Shown here in pieces: positions 50,315 to 58,316 of a DNA stretch of 64,000 bases. A program made the translations under genes and the position numbers. Numbering within the stretch: the stretch's first letter is position 1; each line of letters opens with the position of its first letter. The notes below the pieces were generated by a model that searched no databases, was not told the DNA's origin, and was given only the letters and a program-made list of their open reading frames with translations. Source of the DNA: an uncultured Devosia sp. (lineage in GTDB: Bacteria; Pseudomonadota; Alphaproteobacteria; Rhizobiales; Devosiaceae); assembly GCF_913055165.1 (NCBI RefSeq), contig NZ_CAJXJS010000007.1, forward strand, positions 24,106 to 88,105. The letters run 5' to 3'.

Positions 50315-51465
50315 CCATTATTGTCCCCCGCCAGCTGGCCGAGGCTGTGAGCAAGCTTGGGCATGCCATCGAGCGCAGCAGCCCCAACCCCATGCTCGGC
50401 TTCATCCATATTGCGGCCGGCAACGACAAGATGGAACTGGTCGCGACCGATCTCGACATCCGCCTCAACACCTGGATCGATTGCGAGGGCGAGCTTGGGC
50501 CGATCTGCGTCGATGCCGCCCGTCTGAGTGCGGCGCTCAAGGCCATCAAGGATCGCGGCGAAGCCCGGCTCGAAGCTATCGCCGGCAGCGGACCCAATTC
50601 CGATGTGCTGCGCGTGACCTCCGGCCGGTCAGAATTCAATCTGCCCACACTGCCGGCAGAAGGCTTTCCGATGCTCCAGGAGCCGTCCGAGGCCGAAGAG
50701 TTCGTCCTGTCCGGCCCAGCCTTCCGGCAGTGCCTTGCCGCCGCCCTGGTGTCGGTTTCCAGCGAAGAGACGCGCTACTATCTCTGCGGTGTCGCCATGC
50801 AGCCAGGCGATCTGGCGGATGCCAAAAGCCCTGATCACCTGGTCTTCATCTCGACCGATGGCCACAAGGGCATGGCGCGCCATATGGCAGCGCCCGATCT
50901 GCCGGCCATTCCCTCGATCATCATCCCCACCAAGACCGTCCAGGTGATCGGCAAGGTCTTCGACAAGACAGAGACCTTGACCCTGAGCGTCGGCACCTCG
51001 GGGCATCGCATGCGCGTCAATGGTGGCACAACGGAAATGGTCACCAAGCTGATCGAGGGCACTTTCCCCGATTGGCGCCGGGTCATGCCCGGCCGTGAAC
51101 CTGTCTTGGCCTATGACGCCAAGAGCCTGGCCGCCAGCGTCGAGACAGCCGCGGCTGTCACCGGAACGCCGGTGTCGAAGCAGGGAAAGCCGGTCAAGCT
51201 GACCTTCTCCAAAGGCGAAACCGAGCTGACCACGACAGACCTCGATAACCCCACCTTCTCCGGCAAGGACATCTGCGCCCACCAGGACCTGACCCCGGTT
51301 CCGGTCGACATCATCGGGATGAACTACAAATATCTCATCGAGATGATCGCGGCCCTGGATTGCGAAACCGTCGAGATGTGCATCACCGAGGCGGGCGGGC
51401 AAATACTGCTCACGGGCGCTGCCCTCGATGACCGCCGCGCCGTCATCATGCCGATGCGGGTGTGA
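50311..51465 (+). CDS. dnaN: Phage-encoded DNA polymerase III beta subunit (sliding clamp)
   Basis: 384 residues covering the three clamp domains: domain 1 starting MTIIVPRQLAEAVSKLGHAI, the TDLDIRL motif, FISTDGHKGMARH, GTFPDWRRVMP, and the C-terminal PMRV typical of DnaN. The product would form a dimeric ring on DNA. As the prophage has its own DnaB but no polymerase, the clamp likely recruits the host Pol III or competes with the host clamp. It overlaps both neighbours by 4 bp or less. Confidence 0.92.
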   Translation: MTIIVPRQLAEAVSKLGHAIERSSPNPMLGFIHIAAGNDKMELVATDLDIRLNTWIDCEGELGPICVDAARLSAALKAIKDRGEARLEAIAGSGPNSDVLRVTSGRSEFNLPTLPAEGFPMLQEPSEAEEFVLSGPAFRQCLAAALVSVSSEETRYYLCGVAMQPGDLADAKSPDHLVFISTDGHKGMARHMAAPDLPAIPSIIIPTKTVQVIGKVFDKTETLTLSVGTSGHRMRVNGGTTEMVTKLIEGTFPDWRRVMPGREPVLAYDAKSLAASVETAAAVTGTPVSKQGKPVKLTFSKGETELTTTDLDNPTFSGKDICAHQDLTPVPVDIIGMNYKYLIEMIAALDCETVEMCITEAGGQILLTGAALDDRRAVIMPMRV

Positions 51466-51467
51466 CC

Positions 51468-51743
51468 ATGGATGAACGCCCCTACACCCCCGAGACTTTG
51501 GCCGATCGTTGGGGCTGCTCTTCGCAGCATGTGCGTGATCTGGTAGGCAATGGACGCCTGAAGGCCTTCCGGGTCGGCAGGCTGATCCGCATTCCCGCCG
51601 CCACCGTGAGAGAATTCGAATGTCCGAAATGCGAGCCAAGCTCTACCGGGGAAGTTGGTACGCCGTCTGGTCAGACGCCACTGGCGCCACGCAGCGACGC
51701 TCCCTTCGTACCCACGATCGTGAGGAAGCAGAGCGCCGGCTGA
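51468..51743 (+). CDS. Excisionase / MerR-like HTH protein
   Basis: 91 residues. The N-terminal 50 residues (YTPETLADRWGCSSQHVRDLVGNGRLKAFRVGRLIRIPAATVREFE) form a winged-helix excisionase-family domain. A GTG 6 bp upstream overlaps the dnaN stop and is an alternative start. Its 3' end overlaps the integrase gene by 124 bp, as lambda xis overlaps int. Probably directs excision. Confidence 0.78.
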   Translation: MDERPYTPETLADRWGCSSQHVRDLVGNGRLKAFRVGRLIRIPAATVREFECPKCEPSSTGEVGTPSGQTPLAPRSDAPFVPTIVRKQSAG

Positions 51744-52609
51744 TCGACCTGCGTGTAGCCATGGCCGCGCCTCCAGGGGCGACCACCGGCGAAATCGTCC
51801 AGGCCTATCTGGACGAAAAGAAGGGCCGGATAGCCGATCACGATCGCCTTGAAAATGGCTGGAAACAAGCAAAGGCCAGCTTCGGCCATCTCCGGCCGGA
51901 TCAAATCACACGGGAAGTCTGTCGGGAATATGCGCAGCTTCGCCGCCTGCAGGGCGAAGGGAAGCGCGGGCGACCCACAAGCGATGCCACAATTCTCAAG
52001 GAATTGAACATCGTCCGCCAGGCGCTCAATTGGCGCGGGGTGCAGGGGGCGGTTTTCGAGGCGCCATCAGCGCCGCCGCCACGCGATCGACATCTGACGA
52101 AAGCGGAGTTTCAGAAGTTGCTGGACGCCTGCGGCATGGCGCATGTGCGCCTGTTCATGGTGCTAGCCCTGTCGACGGCCGGCCGCAAATCGGCAATTTT
52201 GCAGCTCACCTGGGATCGCGTCGACTTTGACCGGAATCAGATCAGGCTCGCCGTCGTCGGCGAACGGAACCGCAAGGGTCGCGCTCTGGTGCCGATGACC
52301 GACCGGCTGCGCTCGGAGTTGCTCAAGGCCAAAGAGGCCGCGCTCACGCCCTATGTCATCGAATATGCCGGCGGTCCGGTTCTCAATATCAAGAAGGGGT
52401 TCGCCGCGGCTGTCGAGCGCTCCGGGCTTTCGGACGTAACCCCTCACGACCTCAGACATAGTGCGGCGGTCTGGATGGCCGAAGCTGGCGTGGCGATGGA
52501 CGAAATTGCCCAGTTCCTTGGCCACACGGATCCTCGGATCACCTACCGCGTCTACGCCCGCTTCAGCCCGGAATACCTCCGCAAGGCGGCTTCCGCCCTC
52601 GACTTCTAG
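51620..52609 (+). CDS. int: Integrase, tyrosine recombinase
   Basis: 329 residues. Catalytic residues: Arg in STAGRKSAILQLTW, H-x-x-R in TPHDLRHSAAVWM, His in LGHTDPRITY and the nucleophile Tyr in YRVYARF. N-terminal arm- and core-binding domains precede this. It lies 75 bp from the attR core, the usual position for the enzyme that made the integration. It is last in the right operon, so its expression should follow CI control of O4-O5 unless an internal promoter exists. Confidence 0.95.
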   Translation: MSEMRAKLYRGSWYAVWSDATGATQRRSLRTHDREEAERRLIDLRVAMAAPPGATTGEIVQAYLDEKKGRIADHDRLENGWKQAKASFGHLRPDQITREVCREYAQLRRLQGEGKRGRPTSDATILKELNIVRQALNWRGVQGAVFEAPSAPPPRDRHLTKAEFQKLLDACGMAHVRLFMVLALSTAGRKSAILQLTWDRVDFDRNQIRLAVVGERNRKGRALVPMTDRLRSELLKAKEAALTPYVIEYAGGPVLNIKKGFAAAVERSGLSDVTPHDLRHSAAVWMAEAGVAMDEIAQFLGHTDPRITYRVYARFSPEYLRKAASALDF

Positions 52610-52681
52610 TTCAATTGAACCGAGGGGAACTGTCCACACTTGGAAGCGCCAAGATAAAAATCCAGCAATATCATGTGGTTA

Positions 52682-52728
52682 AATGGTGGGTGCGACAGGG
52701 ATTGAACCTGTGACCCCTGCCGTGTGAA
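52682..52728. repeat. attR: 47-bp att core within tRNA-Val
   Basis: Exact copy of 5142-5188. It covers the 3' half of the intact tRNA. The 72 bp between the integrase stop and the core contain short inverted repeats (TTCAATTGAA; CTTGG-N5-CCAAG) that may be arm sites. Confidence 0.93.
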
Positions 52729-52758
52729 GGCAGTGCTCTCCCGCTGAGCTACGCACCC
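52684..52758 (-). tRNA. tRNA-Val(CAC)
   Basis: 75 nt including an encoded CCA. The acceptor stem GGGTGCG pairs with CGCACCC; the anticodon stem-loop CTGCC-TTCACAC-GGCAG gives anticodon CAC (valine, codon GUG). The T arm CAGGTTCAATCCCTG is present. The 3' half comes from the phage attP, so the gene stays functional. Confidence 0.95.
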
Positions 52759-52786
52759 GCTGCCCAAGGCAGGGAAGAAAGAGAGA

Positions 52787-52861
<75 letters not shown>

Positions 52862-52934
52862 ATCTCTCCGGGACGGAACGCCCTGCGGCGTCTCCGGTGG
52901 CGCGGATAGACCACAATTGTGTGGCCCAGGTCAA

Positions 52935-52950
52935 GGGGCCTTCCGGCCCC
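52935..52950 (-). terminator. Hairpin after cpdR
   Basis: GGGGCC-ttcc-GGCCCC, 17 bp after the cpdR stop; only a short T-run (TTGACC) follows. Confidence 0.5.
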
Positions 52951-52967
52951 CTGTGAATTTCTTGAGA

Positions 52968-53327
52968 TCAGGCTGCCAGCAGGCGCTCGACCTCGTTGAC
53001 GAGGTCCTTGAGATGGAAGGGCTTGGAAAGCACCGAGGCGTCCTTGGGGGCGTCGCTGTCGGGGTTGAGTGCCACAGCGGCAAAGCCGGTAATGAACATG
53101 ACCTTGAGATCGGGATCGAGTTCGGTAGCCCGCCGCGCCAGCTCGATCCCGTCCATCTCCGGCATCACGATATCCGAAAGCAGCAGCGAAAACGGTTCTT
53201 CGCGCAGGCGCTCATAGGCGCTCAGTCCATTGTCAAACGACACCACCTCATACCCGGCATTCTTGAGCGCCCGCGTCAGGAACTGGCGCATGTCATTGTC
53301 GTCTTCGGCGAGCAGAATTCGCTTCAT
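52968..53327 (-). CDS. cpdR: Single-domain response regulator CpdR
   Basis: 119 residues, receiver domain only. Acidic pocket in LLAEDDNDMRQ, phospho-acceptor Asp in LLLSDIVMPEMDGIEL, Lys in VLSKPFHLKDLV. The sequence LTRALKNAGYEVVSFDNG and SAYERLREEPFSLLL are near-identical to CpdR of other alphaproteobacteria. CpdR when unphosphorylated primes ClpXP to degrade cell-cycle regulators. The C terminus ends in Ala-Ala, consistent with a ClpXP degron. Divergent from the amidohydrolase gene. Confidence 0.93.
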   Translation of the reverse strand: MKRILLAEDDNDMRQFLTRALKNAGYEVVSFDNGLSAYERLREEPFSLLLSDIVMPEMDGIELARRATELDPDLKVMFITGFAAVALNPDSDAPKDASVLSKPFHLKDLVNEVERLLAA

Positions 53328-53537
53328 CAAGGGTCCTCTTGGCAGGGCGGCGCTGAGTCGGTTGCTGCGATGTTTATGCCACCCTGCCGCTTTCGCAACC
53401 TTTCACTGCATCCGGCGCGCCCTTTTCCGCGTTGTTCGCACAAATGCAACAATTCTGGACAATCGCGCCGCCGCGCGCGACACTTGTCCTCAGCAAATCA
53501 CTTCTGGCGGCCTGTACCGCCAAGCGGGGGAGAAGGC

Positions 53538-54434
53538 GTGCGGTCCGACTATTGGGATCAACCGGCATTCGAAACAGTTCGGCCCCGGCGCCTTGTGGCG
53601 CCCGTCGTTTTCAACTCGCCCCATTCCGGGCGCGTCTATCCCGAGCGCTTTCTGGCGATGGCCCGGCTGGATCATCTCTCCATCCGCCAGTCCGAAGATG
53701 CCTTTGTCGATGAGCTCTTCGCGCGGGCGCCCCACCTCGGTGCCCCGCTGCTGCGAGCCCATTTCCCCCGGGCCTATCTCGACGTCAATCGTGAGCCCTG
53801 GGAGCTGGACCCGACCATGTTCGTCGAGCCGCTTTCGGACCGGTTCAACACCACCTCGCCCCGCGTCGCCGCGGGCCTGGGCACGCTGGCCCGCGTCGTG
53901 GCCGAGAACAAGCCCATTTACCGCGAGCGCCTGACACTGGAAGATGCGCGCATGCGGATCGAGGGCATCTATCACCCCTATCATGCGGCACTGCAGAAAC
54001 TGCTCTCCGAAAGCGTCGCCCGCTTTGGCCTGGCAGTCCTCATCGATTGCCACTCCATGCCGCGGCTGGGGCGTCATGGCGAACGCGCCACGCCCGATAT
54101 TGTCCTGGGCGATCGCTATGGCACGACCTGCGCTGCGCCGTTGGTCGACCTGGTGGAAACCGTCTTCTCCTCGGCCGGGCTGCGCGTGGCGCGCAACAGG
54201 CCCTACGCAGGCGGCTTCTGCACCCGTGCCTATGGCCGCCCGCAACATGGCGTGCATGCCCTGCAGATCGAAATTAGCCGCCACCTCTACATGAACGAGG
54301 TGACGCTGGAGAAGAATGCCGGTTTCGAAACTGTCCGGACGCTGATCGAGCAATTGATCCGCACCTTGGTTGGCCTGGATCTGGCAGCCCTGGCCGGAAC
54401 CACAGCCCTCCCCGAACAGGCAGCGGCGGAATAA
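53538..54434 (+). CDS. N-formylglutamate amidohydrolase
   Basis: 298 residues from a GTG preceded by GGGGGAG. Family signatures: VFNSPHSGRVYPERF, REPWELDPTMF, LIDCHSMPRLG and GGFCTRAYGRP, with the zinc-binding His and Asp/Glu residues of the HutG-type fold. It releases formate from N-formylglutamate or a related N-formyl amino acid. In Rhizobiales it is commonly next to cpdR and an inositol-phosphatase-type gene, as here. A much longer upstream reading, antisense to cpdR, is rejected. Confidence 0.9.
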   Translation: MRSDYWDQPAFETVRPRRLVAPVVFNSPHSGRVYPERFLAMARLDHLSIRQSEDAFVDELFARAPHLGAPLLRAHFPRAYLDVNREPWELDPTMFVEPLSDRFNTTSPRVAAGLGTLARVVAENKPIYRERLTLEDARMRIEGIYHPYHAALQKLLSESVARFGLAVLIDCHSMPRLGRHGERATPDIVLGDRYGTTCAAPLVDLVETVFSSAGLRVARNRPYAGGFCTRAYGRPQHGVHALQIEISRHLYMNEVTLEKNAGFETVRTLIEQLIRTLVGLDLAALAGTTALPEQAAAE

Positions 54435-54444
54435 TACAGTCAAA

Positions 54445-54690
54445 ACAAAGGGGGCCGCCCCCAAAGACGGCCCCAGTCAAGGGAGGAACGATGTTTGCCG
54501 GACGCGGCACCCAGATGCCCGGATGTCCGGCAACGCACCATGCCCCTTGTCGATGAACGCATTCGCCGCGCGCGGCAAGTCGCCACATCCTGTTCCACAG
54601 CAGTTCATCAATACCTTGTTGCAAAAATGACTCAGAAACGACACAGGATGAACTGGGCAAATAGATAGCATTTCTGTCGCTCAACTTTTC
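54445..54690 (-). ncRNA. Candidate small RNA, minus strand, between amidohydrolase and hisN
   Basis: The 322-bp gap has no convincing gene. It holds a perfect 9-bp inverted repeat TTGCCGGAC...GTCCGGCAA (54495-54533) and, on the minus strand, a terminator GGGGCCG-N10-CGGCCCC followed by CTTTGTTTTG (54451-54474). The T-run is only on the minus side, so a short minus-strand transcript is more likely than a terminator for the upstream gene alone. The AT-rich part (54640-54750) could hold promoters. Confidence 0.35.
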
Positions 54691-54756
54691 GTGTTCGACA
54701 ATAAACTGTTGTCAATTCTATTATTTTACCACCCGCCCAGCCCCCGAAAGCCCAGA

Positions 54757-55551
54757 ATGCCCCCCCATTCCATCGACTTTGAGAAAATCGAGGCCGTATT
54801 GCGGCAGGCCGGCGCCGCAGCTGCGGACCATACCCTGCCGCTCTTCCGCACCCCCTTGGCCATCGACAACAAGCTCCATGCCGGCTTTGATCCGGTAACC
54901 GAGGCCGACAAGGGCGCCGAGACCGTTATGCGTGGCATCATTGCCGATGCCTTTCCCGATCATGCCATTATCGGGGAGGAATGGGGCACAACCGGCGAAA
55001 GCCGCTATAGCTGGATTATCGACCCGGTAGACGGAACCCGTGCCTTCATCTCCGGGGCGCCGGTCTGGGGTACGCTGATCGGCTTCGCCATCGACGGCGT
55101 GGCCGTGGCCGGCTTGATGAGTCAACCATTCATTGGCGAAGAGTTTCTGGCCGTGCCCGGCCGCTCCACCTATCGACGCGGCGAGCTGCTGCGCACAAAC
55201 CAGACCAGCGGACAGACCGAATTGTCATCGGCTCGCGTTTTCACCACCACCCCCAATCTGTTCCAGGGCGAGCACTGGAGCAAATGGCTGGCGGTGGAAC
55301 GGGGCACGCGACTGCAGCGCTTCGGCATGGATTGCTATGGCTATGCCCTGCTGGCCGCCGGCCAGGCCGATCTGGTCATCGAGCCCTATCTCAATACCTA
55401 TGACATCGCGGCCCTGGTCCCCATCATCCGTGAGGCCGGGGGCGCCATCGCCTGCTGGGACGGCTCGGACCCCAGCGGCGGCGGCAATGTTATCGCCGCG
55501 GCGACGCCGGAATTGCTCGACAAGGCGCTGGAGCTGGTCAACGCCGCATGA
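54757..55551 (+). CDS. hisN: Histidinol-phosphatase, inositol monophosphatase family (HisN)
   Basis: 264 residues starting MPPHSIDFEKIEAVL. Metal-binding motifs: AIIGEEWG, IIDPVDGTRAFISG, and YDIAALVPIIREAGG. This subgroup of the IMPase family acts as histidinol-phosphatase in actinobacteria and alphaproteobacteria. A phosphatase for another sugar phosphate remains possible. It converges with the Lrp gene (1 bp gap). A degraded copy of its 3' end lies at 56723. Confidence 0.85.
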   Translation: MPPHSIDFEKIEAVLRQAGAAAADHTLPLFRTPLAIDNKLHAGFDPVTEADKGAETVMRGIIADAFPDHAIIGEEWGTTGESRYSWIIDPVDGTRAFISGAPVWGTLIGFAIDGVAVAGLMSQPFIGEEFLAVPGRSTYRRGELLRTNQTSGQTELSSARVFTTTPNLFQGEHWSKWLAVERGTRLQRFGMDCYGYALLAAGQADLVIEPYLNTYDIAALVPIIREAGGAIACWDGSDPSGGGNVIAAATPELLDKALELVNAA

Positions 55552-55552
55552 C

Positions 55553-56005
55553 CTAGGCGCGCAAATCCTTGGTCGAATCGAGCACAACATAGGTGGTGAG
55601 GGCGTGCACCGCCGGCAGCGTACCCAGTACATCGGTATGAAAGCTCTTATAGGCACCGATATCGGCCACCTCGACCCGGAGGATATATTCGATCGTGCCC
55701 GTGACATTGTGGCACTCCCGCACCTGGGGCGCCTGTGCCACGGCCCGTTCGAAGGCGCGCTGGGCAACCTGAGAATGATCCGACAGCCCCACCGCAATAT
55801 AGGCGACAAAGCCCACGCCGAGCGCGGCACGATCCGTGACAGCACGATAGCCGGTGATCAACCCGGCCTTCTCCATCTCCTGCACCCGCCTCAGGCAGGC
55901 CGAAGGTGACAATCCCACCCTGGCCGCCAGCGCCAGATTGGTGATGCGCCCATCACGCTCAAGAATGGACAATATTTCGCTGTCTTTTGCGTCAATATCG
56001 ATCAT
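55553..56005 (-). CDS. Lrp/AsnC family transcriptional regulator
   Basis: 150 residues: HTH (ITNLALAARVGLSPSACLRRVQEMEKAGLI) and a C-terminal RAM domain (HNVTGTIEYILRVEVADIGAY) that senses amino acids. Start MIDIDAKDSEIL. Divergent from a LysE-type exporter with a 74-bp shared control region, the classic arrangement of an amino-acid-responsive export switch. Confidence 0.9.
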   Translation of the reverse strand: MIDIDAKDSEILSILERDGRITNLALAARVGLSPSACLRRVQEMEKAGLITGYRAVTDRAALGVGFVAYIAVGLSDHSQVAQRAFERAVAQAPQVRECHNVTGTIEYILRVEVADIGAYKSFHTDVLGTLPAVHALTTYVVLDSTKDLRA

Positions 56006-56048
56006 TGATTGCCAATGTGCGGTCCAGTTTGGCTGATATAGATGGCAC

Positions 56049-56075
56049 ATTGCGCACTGTTTGCGCAAACATTGC
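56049..56075. promoter_or_regulatory. Candidate Lrp operator between the divergent genes
   Basis: ATTGCGCACTGTTTGCGCAAACATTGCG contains the palindrome TTTGCGCAAA (56060-56069) flanked by ATTGCGCA and ATTGCG half-sites, just before the exporter start. Confidence 0.5.
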
Positions 56076-56079
56076 GTCC

Positions 56080-56673
56080 ATGAGCTACGAAATCCTGACC
56101 GCATTGGCGCTCTTCGCCCTGGTATCCTCCATCACACCGGGCCCCAACAACCTCATGCTCATGGCATCCGGGGTCAATTTCGGCGCCTGGCGAACCCTGC
56201 CCCATGCGCTTGGCGTCTGCATCGGCTTTACCGTCATGGTTGGCCTTGTCGGGCTGGGTCTGATGGGCATTTTTGACGCCATTCCCTATAGTCACGAGGT
56301 GCTCAAGGCAGTCAGCACCGTCTATCTGCTCTATCTCGCCTATAAACTCGCCACCACATCCTCGATGGGCAAACGGGCGATCGAGGGCCAGCTGATGACA
56401 TTCTGGCAGGCCGTCCTGTTCCAGTGGGTCAATCCTAAGGCCTGGACCATGGCGCTGACGGCCATGACCGTCTATGCCGGCAGCGGCTCGCTCCAGGTCA
56501 TCCTGCTGGTGACCCTGGTCTTCGGCGTGGTCAACGCACCCTCAATCAGCGTCTGGGTGGTCGCCGGCGACCACCTGAGGCGCGTCCTATCCACACCGAC
56601 CCGCCTGCGCGCCTTCAACATCGTCATGGCAATCCTGCTGGTCGCCTCGCTCTATCCCGTCCTCACGCACTAG
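56080..56673 (+). CDS. LysE/RhtB family amino-acid exporter
   Basis: 197 residues with five or six membrane segments and the family motif SSITPGPNNLMLMASG near the N terminus, plus WVNPKAWTMALTA. It exports an amino acid or derivative; the Lrp-type neighbour suggests the same effector. Start chosen at MSYEILTAL. Confidence 0.88.
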   Translation: MSYEILTALALFALVSSITPGPNNLMLMASGVNFGAWRTLPHALGVCIGFTVMVGLVGLGLMGIFDAIPYSHEVLKAVSTVYLLYLAYKLATTSSMGKRAIEGQLMTFWQAVLFQWVNPKAWTMALTAMTVYAGSGSLQVILLVTLVFGVVNAPSISVWVVAGDHLRRVLSTPTRLRAFNIVMAILLVASLYPVLTH

Positions 56674-56689
56674 CCAAAAATCCAAATGC

Positions 56690-56728
56690 TTAGGTGCTTT
56701 GCTCCGCAATAAAGGTGTCGAAGGCAGC
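56690..56728 (-). pseudogene. Remnant of a lysophospholipase-like gene 3' end
   Basis: On the minus strand this reads AAFDTFIAEQST then stop, against AAFDAFITEQST then stop at the end of the intact hydrolase gene (57291). Only the last 12 codons remain. Confidence 0.6.
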
Positions 56729-56794
56729 AATGTCGTGGCCGCCGCAGCGCCCGAAGTGCTGGAACAGGCACTAATCCTGACCAACGCCGCTTAG
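56723..56794 (+). pseudogene. Remnant of a hisN 3' end
   Basis: Reads GSNVVAAAAPEVLEQALIL, then TNAA and stop, clearly similar to the hisN C terminus (GGNVIAAATPELLDKALEL, VNAA). Only 23 codons remain, joined head-on to the hydrolase remnant. Confidence 0.65.
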
Positions 56795-57294
56795 GGGTTT
56801 TCAGCTTCGGGGCGGACCTTATAGGTGCGATAGGCCGCTTCCATCAGGTCCGCTTCGCTGCGCTCGGGGAAAAGGGCATAGCTTGGCGCCCAGATGCGCG
56901 ACACCTTATCCACGCTCACCGCAATGACATGCTTGATCGGAAAGGAGCCGCCTGTCAGCACCCGCAAGGGTGCGCTCATCCGTTCGAAATCAGCGTCGTC
57001 AGGGGCGATCAGGCGCGCCGTTCCCACGACCTTGAATCCCTTCTGCCGGAACACATCCACAAAACTGACGCACACCTTGGGATGGCCTGTAGCATTGCGC
57101 ACGCTATTGGCCGAAGCGATATCAGCGATCAGAATGGTATCATCGCCATGAGCCGCGAAAATTTCCTTGGGTGTGACATTCGGAACCCCATCCGCATCGA
57201 CCGTGGCCAGCCAACATAGAACAGCATTGTTCATGTCAGCGCGCATCGCGTCATTGATCCGCGCTCGCCCCTGGTTCTCGCTCACTTCGTTCAC
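56791..57294 (-). CDS. Pyridoxamine 5'-phosphate oxidase family protein
   Basis: 167 residues. Split-barrel PPOX fold with NNAVLCWLATVDADGVPNVTPKEIF and GFKVVGTARLI. It likely binds FMN, F420 or heme; the substrate is unknown. Not closely similar to the PPOX protein at 2468. A start at 57246 is possible. It overlaps the hydrolase gene by 4 bp and probably shares its transcript. Confidence 0.82.
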   Translation of the reverse strand: MNEVSENQGRARINDAMRADMNNAVLCWLATVDADGVPNVTPKEIFAAHGDDTILIADIASANSVRNATGHPKVCVSFVDVFRQKGFKVVGTARLIAPDDADFERMSAPLRVLTGGSFPIKHVIAVSVDKVSRIWAPSYALFPERSEADLMEAAYRTYKVRPEAENP

Positions 57295-58265
57295 GTGCTC
57301 TGCTCCGTAATAAACGCGTCGAAAGCCGCGAAGACCTGTCCGCGCACCGCATCGGTTTCCATGAACATTTCATGCCGCGAACCGGCAATCACCATGTGGC
57401 GCCCCGTACGCAAGCGCAGGCCCAATTGCTCGATGGCCGGTGTGGACACGATCTGCTCCCGCGCCGCTGCCAGGATCAGCAACGGAATGCGGATTTCCCC
57501 GGGAAAGCGGTCCTGGCGGGTCTCAAGCATGGCGCGCATGGCCGCCGCCAGCCAACGGAAGCTGGGCGAGCCGATATAGAGCCCGTCATCGGCCCGCACG
57601 GTGTCGACCATGCGCTTGTAGCGCAGCATGTCCGAGGTCAGCGGGTTGTCCGGATACATGCTTTCGTCCGGCCGCCGGTCGCCCTTGCGCTTGAGCGGCA
57701 AATGCCCGAGCCCGAAAAAGCTCACGGCTTCGGCGATGGCAGCCCAGCGCCCGAGGCTCTCATCCATGCCATGAAGCCCCACCATGGGAGCGGAGAGAAA
57801 CACCCGGTCGAACATCATCCGGTCCCGCGTTGCCGCGATCAGGCTGGCCAGCCCGCCCATGGAATGGCCCACCAGATAAAAGGGCGGCGGACAATCGGGC
57901 AGCAGGATATCGGCATGGAAGCACCGCAGATCCGTCCAATAGTCCTCGAACCGATCGACATAGCCCACATGCGGATTGCCGATCAGCCGGTCTGACCCGC
58001 CTTGCCCGCGCCAATCAAAGGTTGCCACGTTGAAGCCGCGCCGCCGGAAGTCAGCGATCGTCTCGAAATACTTCTCGATATATTCGGTCCGCCCCTGCAC
58101 CAGGCAAATCGTGCCGCGCTGCGGCCCTTCCGATTTCGGCCAGAGCGCATAGCGCAGGCGCACCCCGTCGGAGGTCTTGAAGAAGCCCACGCGGGCGCCC
58201 TCGGGCACCGGGTTGGAAGGGATGGAGACCAGCCTGGGTCCATTCGGGTCGATCTGCGCGGTCAA
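57291..58265 (-). CDS. Alpha/beta hydrolase, lysophospholipase (PldB-like)
   Basis: 324 residues from a TTG with GAGG 7 nt upstream; a GTG at 58289 would add 8 residues. The serine-hydrolase elbow GHSMGGLASL carries the nucleophile, with FDWRGQGGSDR as oxyanion region and the catalytic His in AGSRHEMFMET. Known relatives act on lysophospholipids or monoglycerides. Its 3' end is duplicated as a remnant at 56690. Confidence 0.85.
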   Translation of the reverse strand: MTAQIDPNGPRLVSIPSNPVPEGARVGFFKTSDGVRLRYALWPKSEGPQRGTICLVQGRTEYIEKYFETIADFRRRGFNVATFDWRGQGGSDRLIGNPHVGYVDRFEDYWTDLRCFHADILLPDCPPPFYLVGHSMGGLASLIAATRDRMMFDRVFLSAPMVGLHGMDESLGRWAAIAEAVSFFGLGHLPLKRKGDRRPDESMYPDNPLTSDMLRYKRMVDTVRADDGLYIGSPSFRWLAAAMRAMLETRQDRFPGEIRIPLLILAAAREQIVSTPAIEQLGLRLRTGRHMVIAGSRHEMFMETDAVRGQVFAAFDAFITEQST

Positions 58266-58316
58266 TTCCTGGCCTCTTCTACGCTGCACAGACCATAAGC
58301 GGGCCCTTTGGTAAAA

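Larger units (their letters stand above)
5142..52728. mobile_element. Complete lambda-like prophage integrated in tRNA-Val(CAC)
   Basis: The element is bounded by a 47-bp exact direct repeat corresponding to the 3' half of tRNA-Val, giving about 47.5 kb of inserted DNA. It contains integrase and excisionase at the right end, a CI/Cro switch, a replication operon, a full set of lambda-order head and tail genes, and a lysis cassette. I see no frameshifted or obviously truncated structural gene, so it could be inducible. Tail genes (tube, G/GT, long tape measure, tip J, no contractile sheath) indicate a siphovirus. The terminase is of the GpA type, which fits cohesive-end packaging, although no cos site could be proven. 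Confidence 0.93.

Noticed and set aside
52917..53537. Upstream extension of the N-formylglutamate amidohydrolase frame
   Set aside because: It runs antisense through cpdR; the family N terminus and a ribosome binding site support the GTG at 53538.
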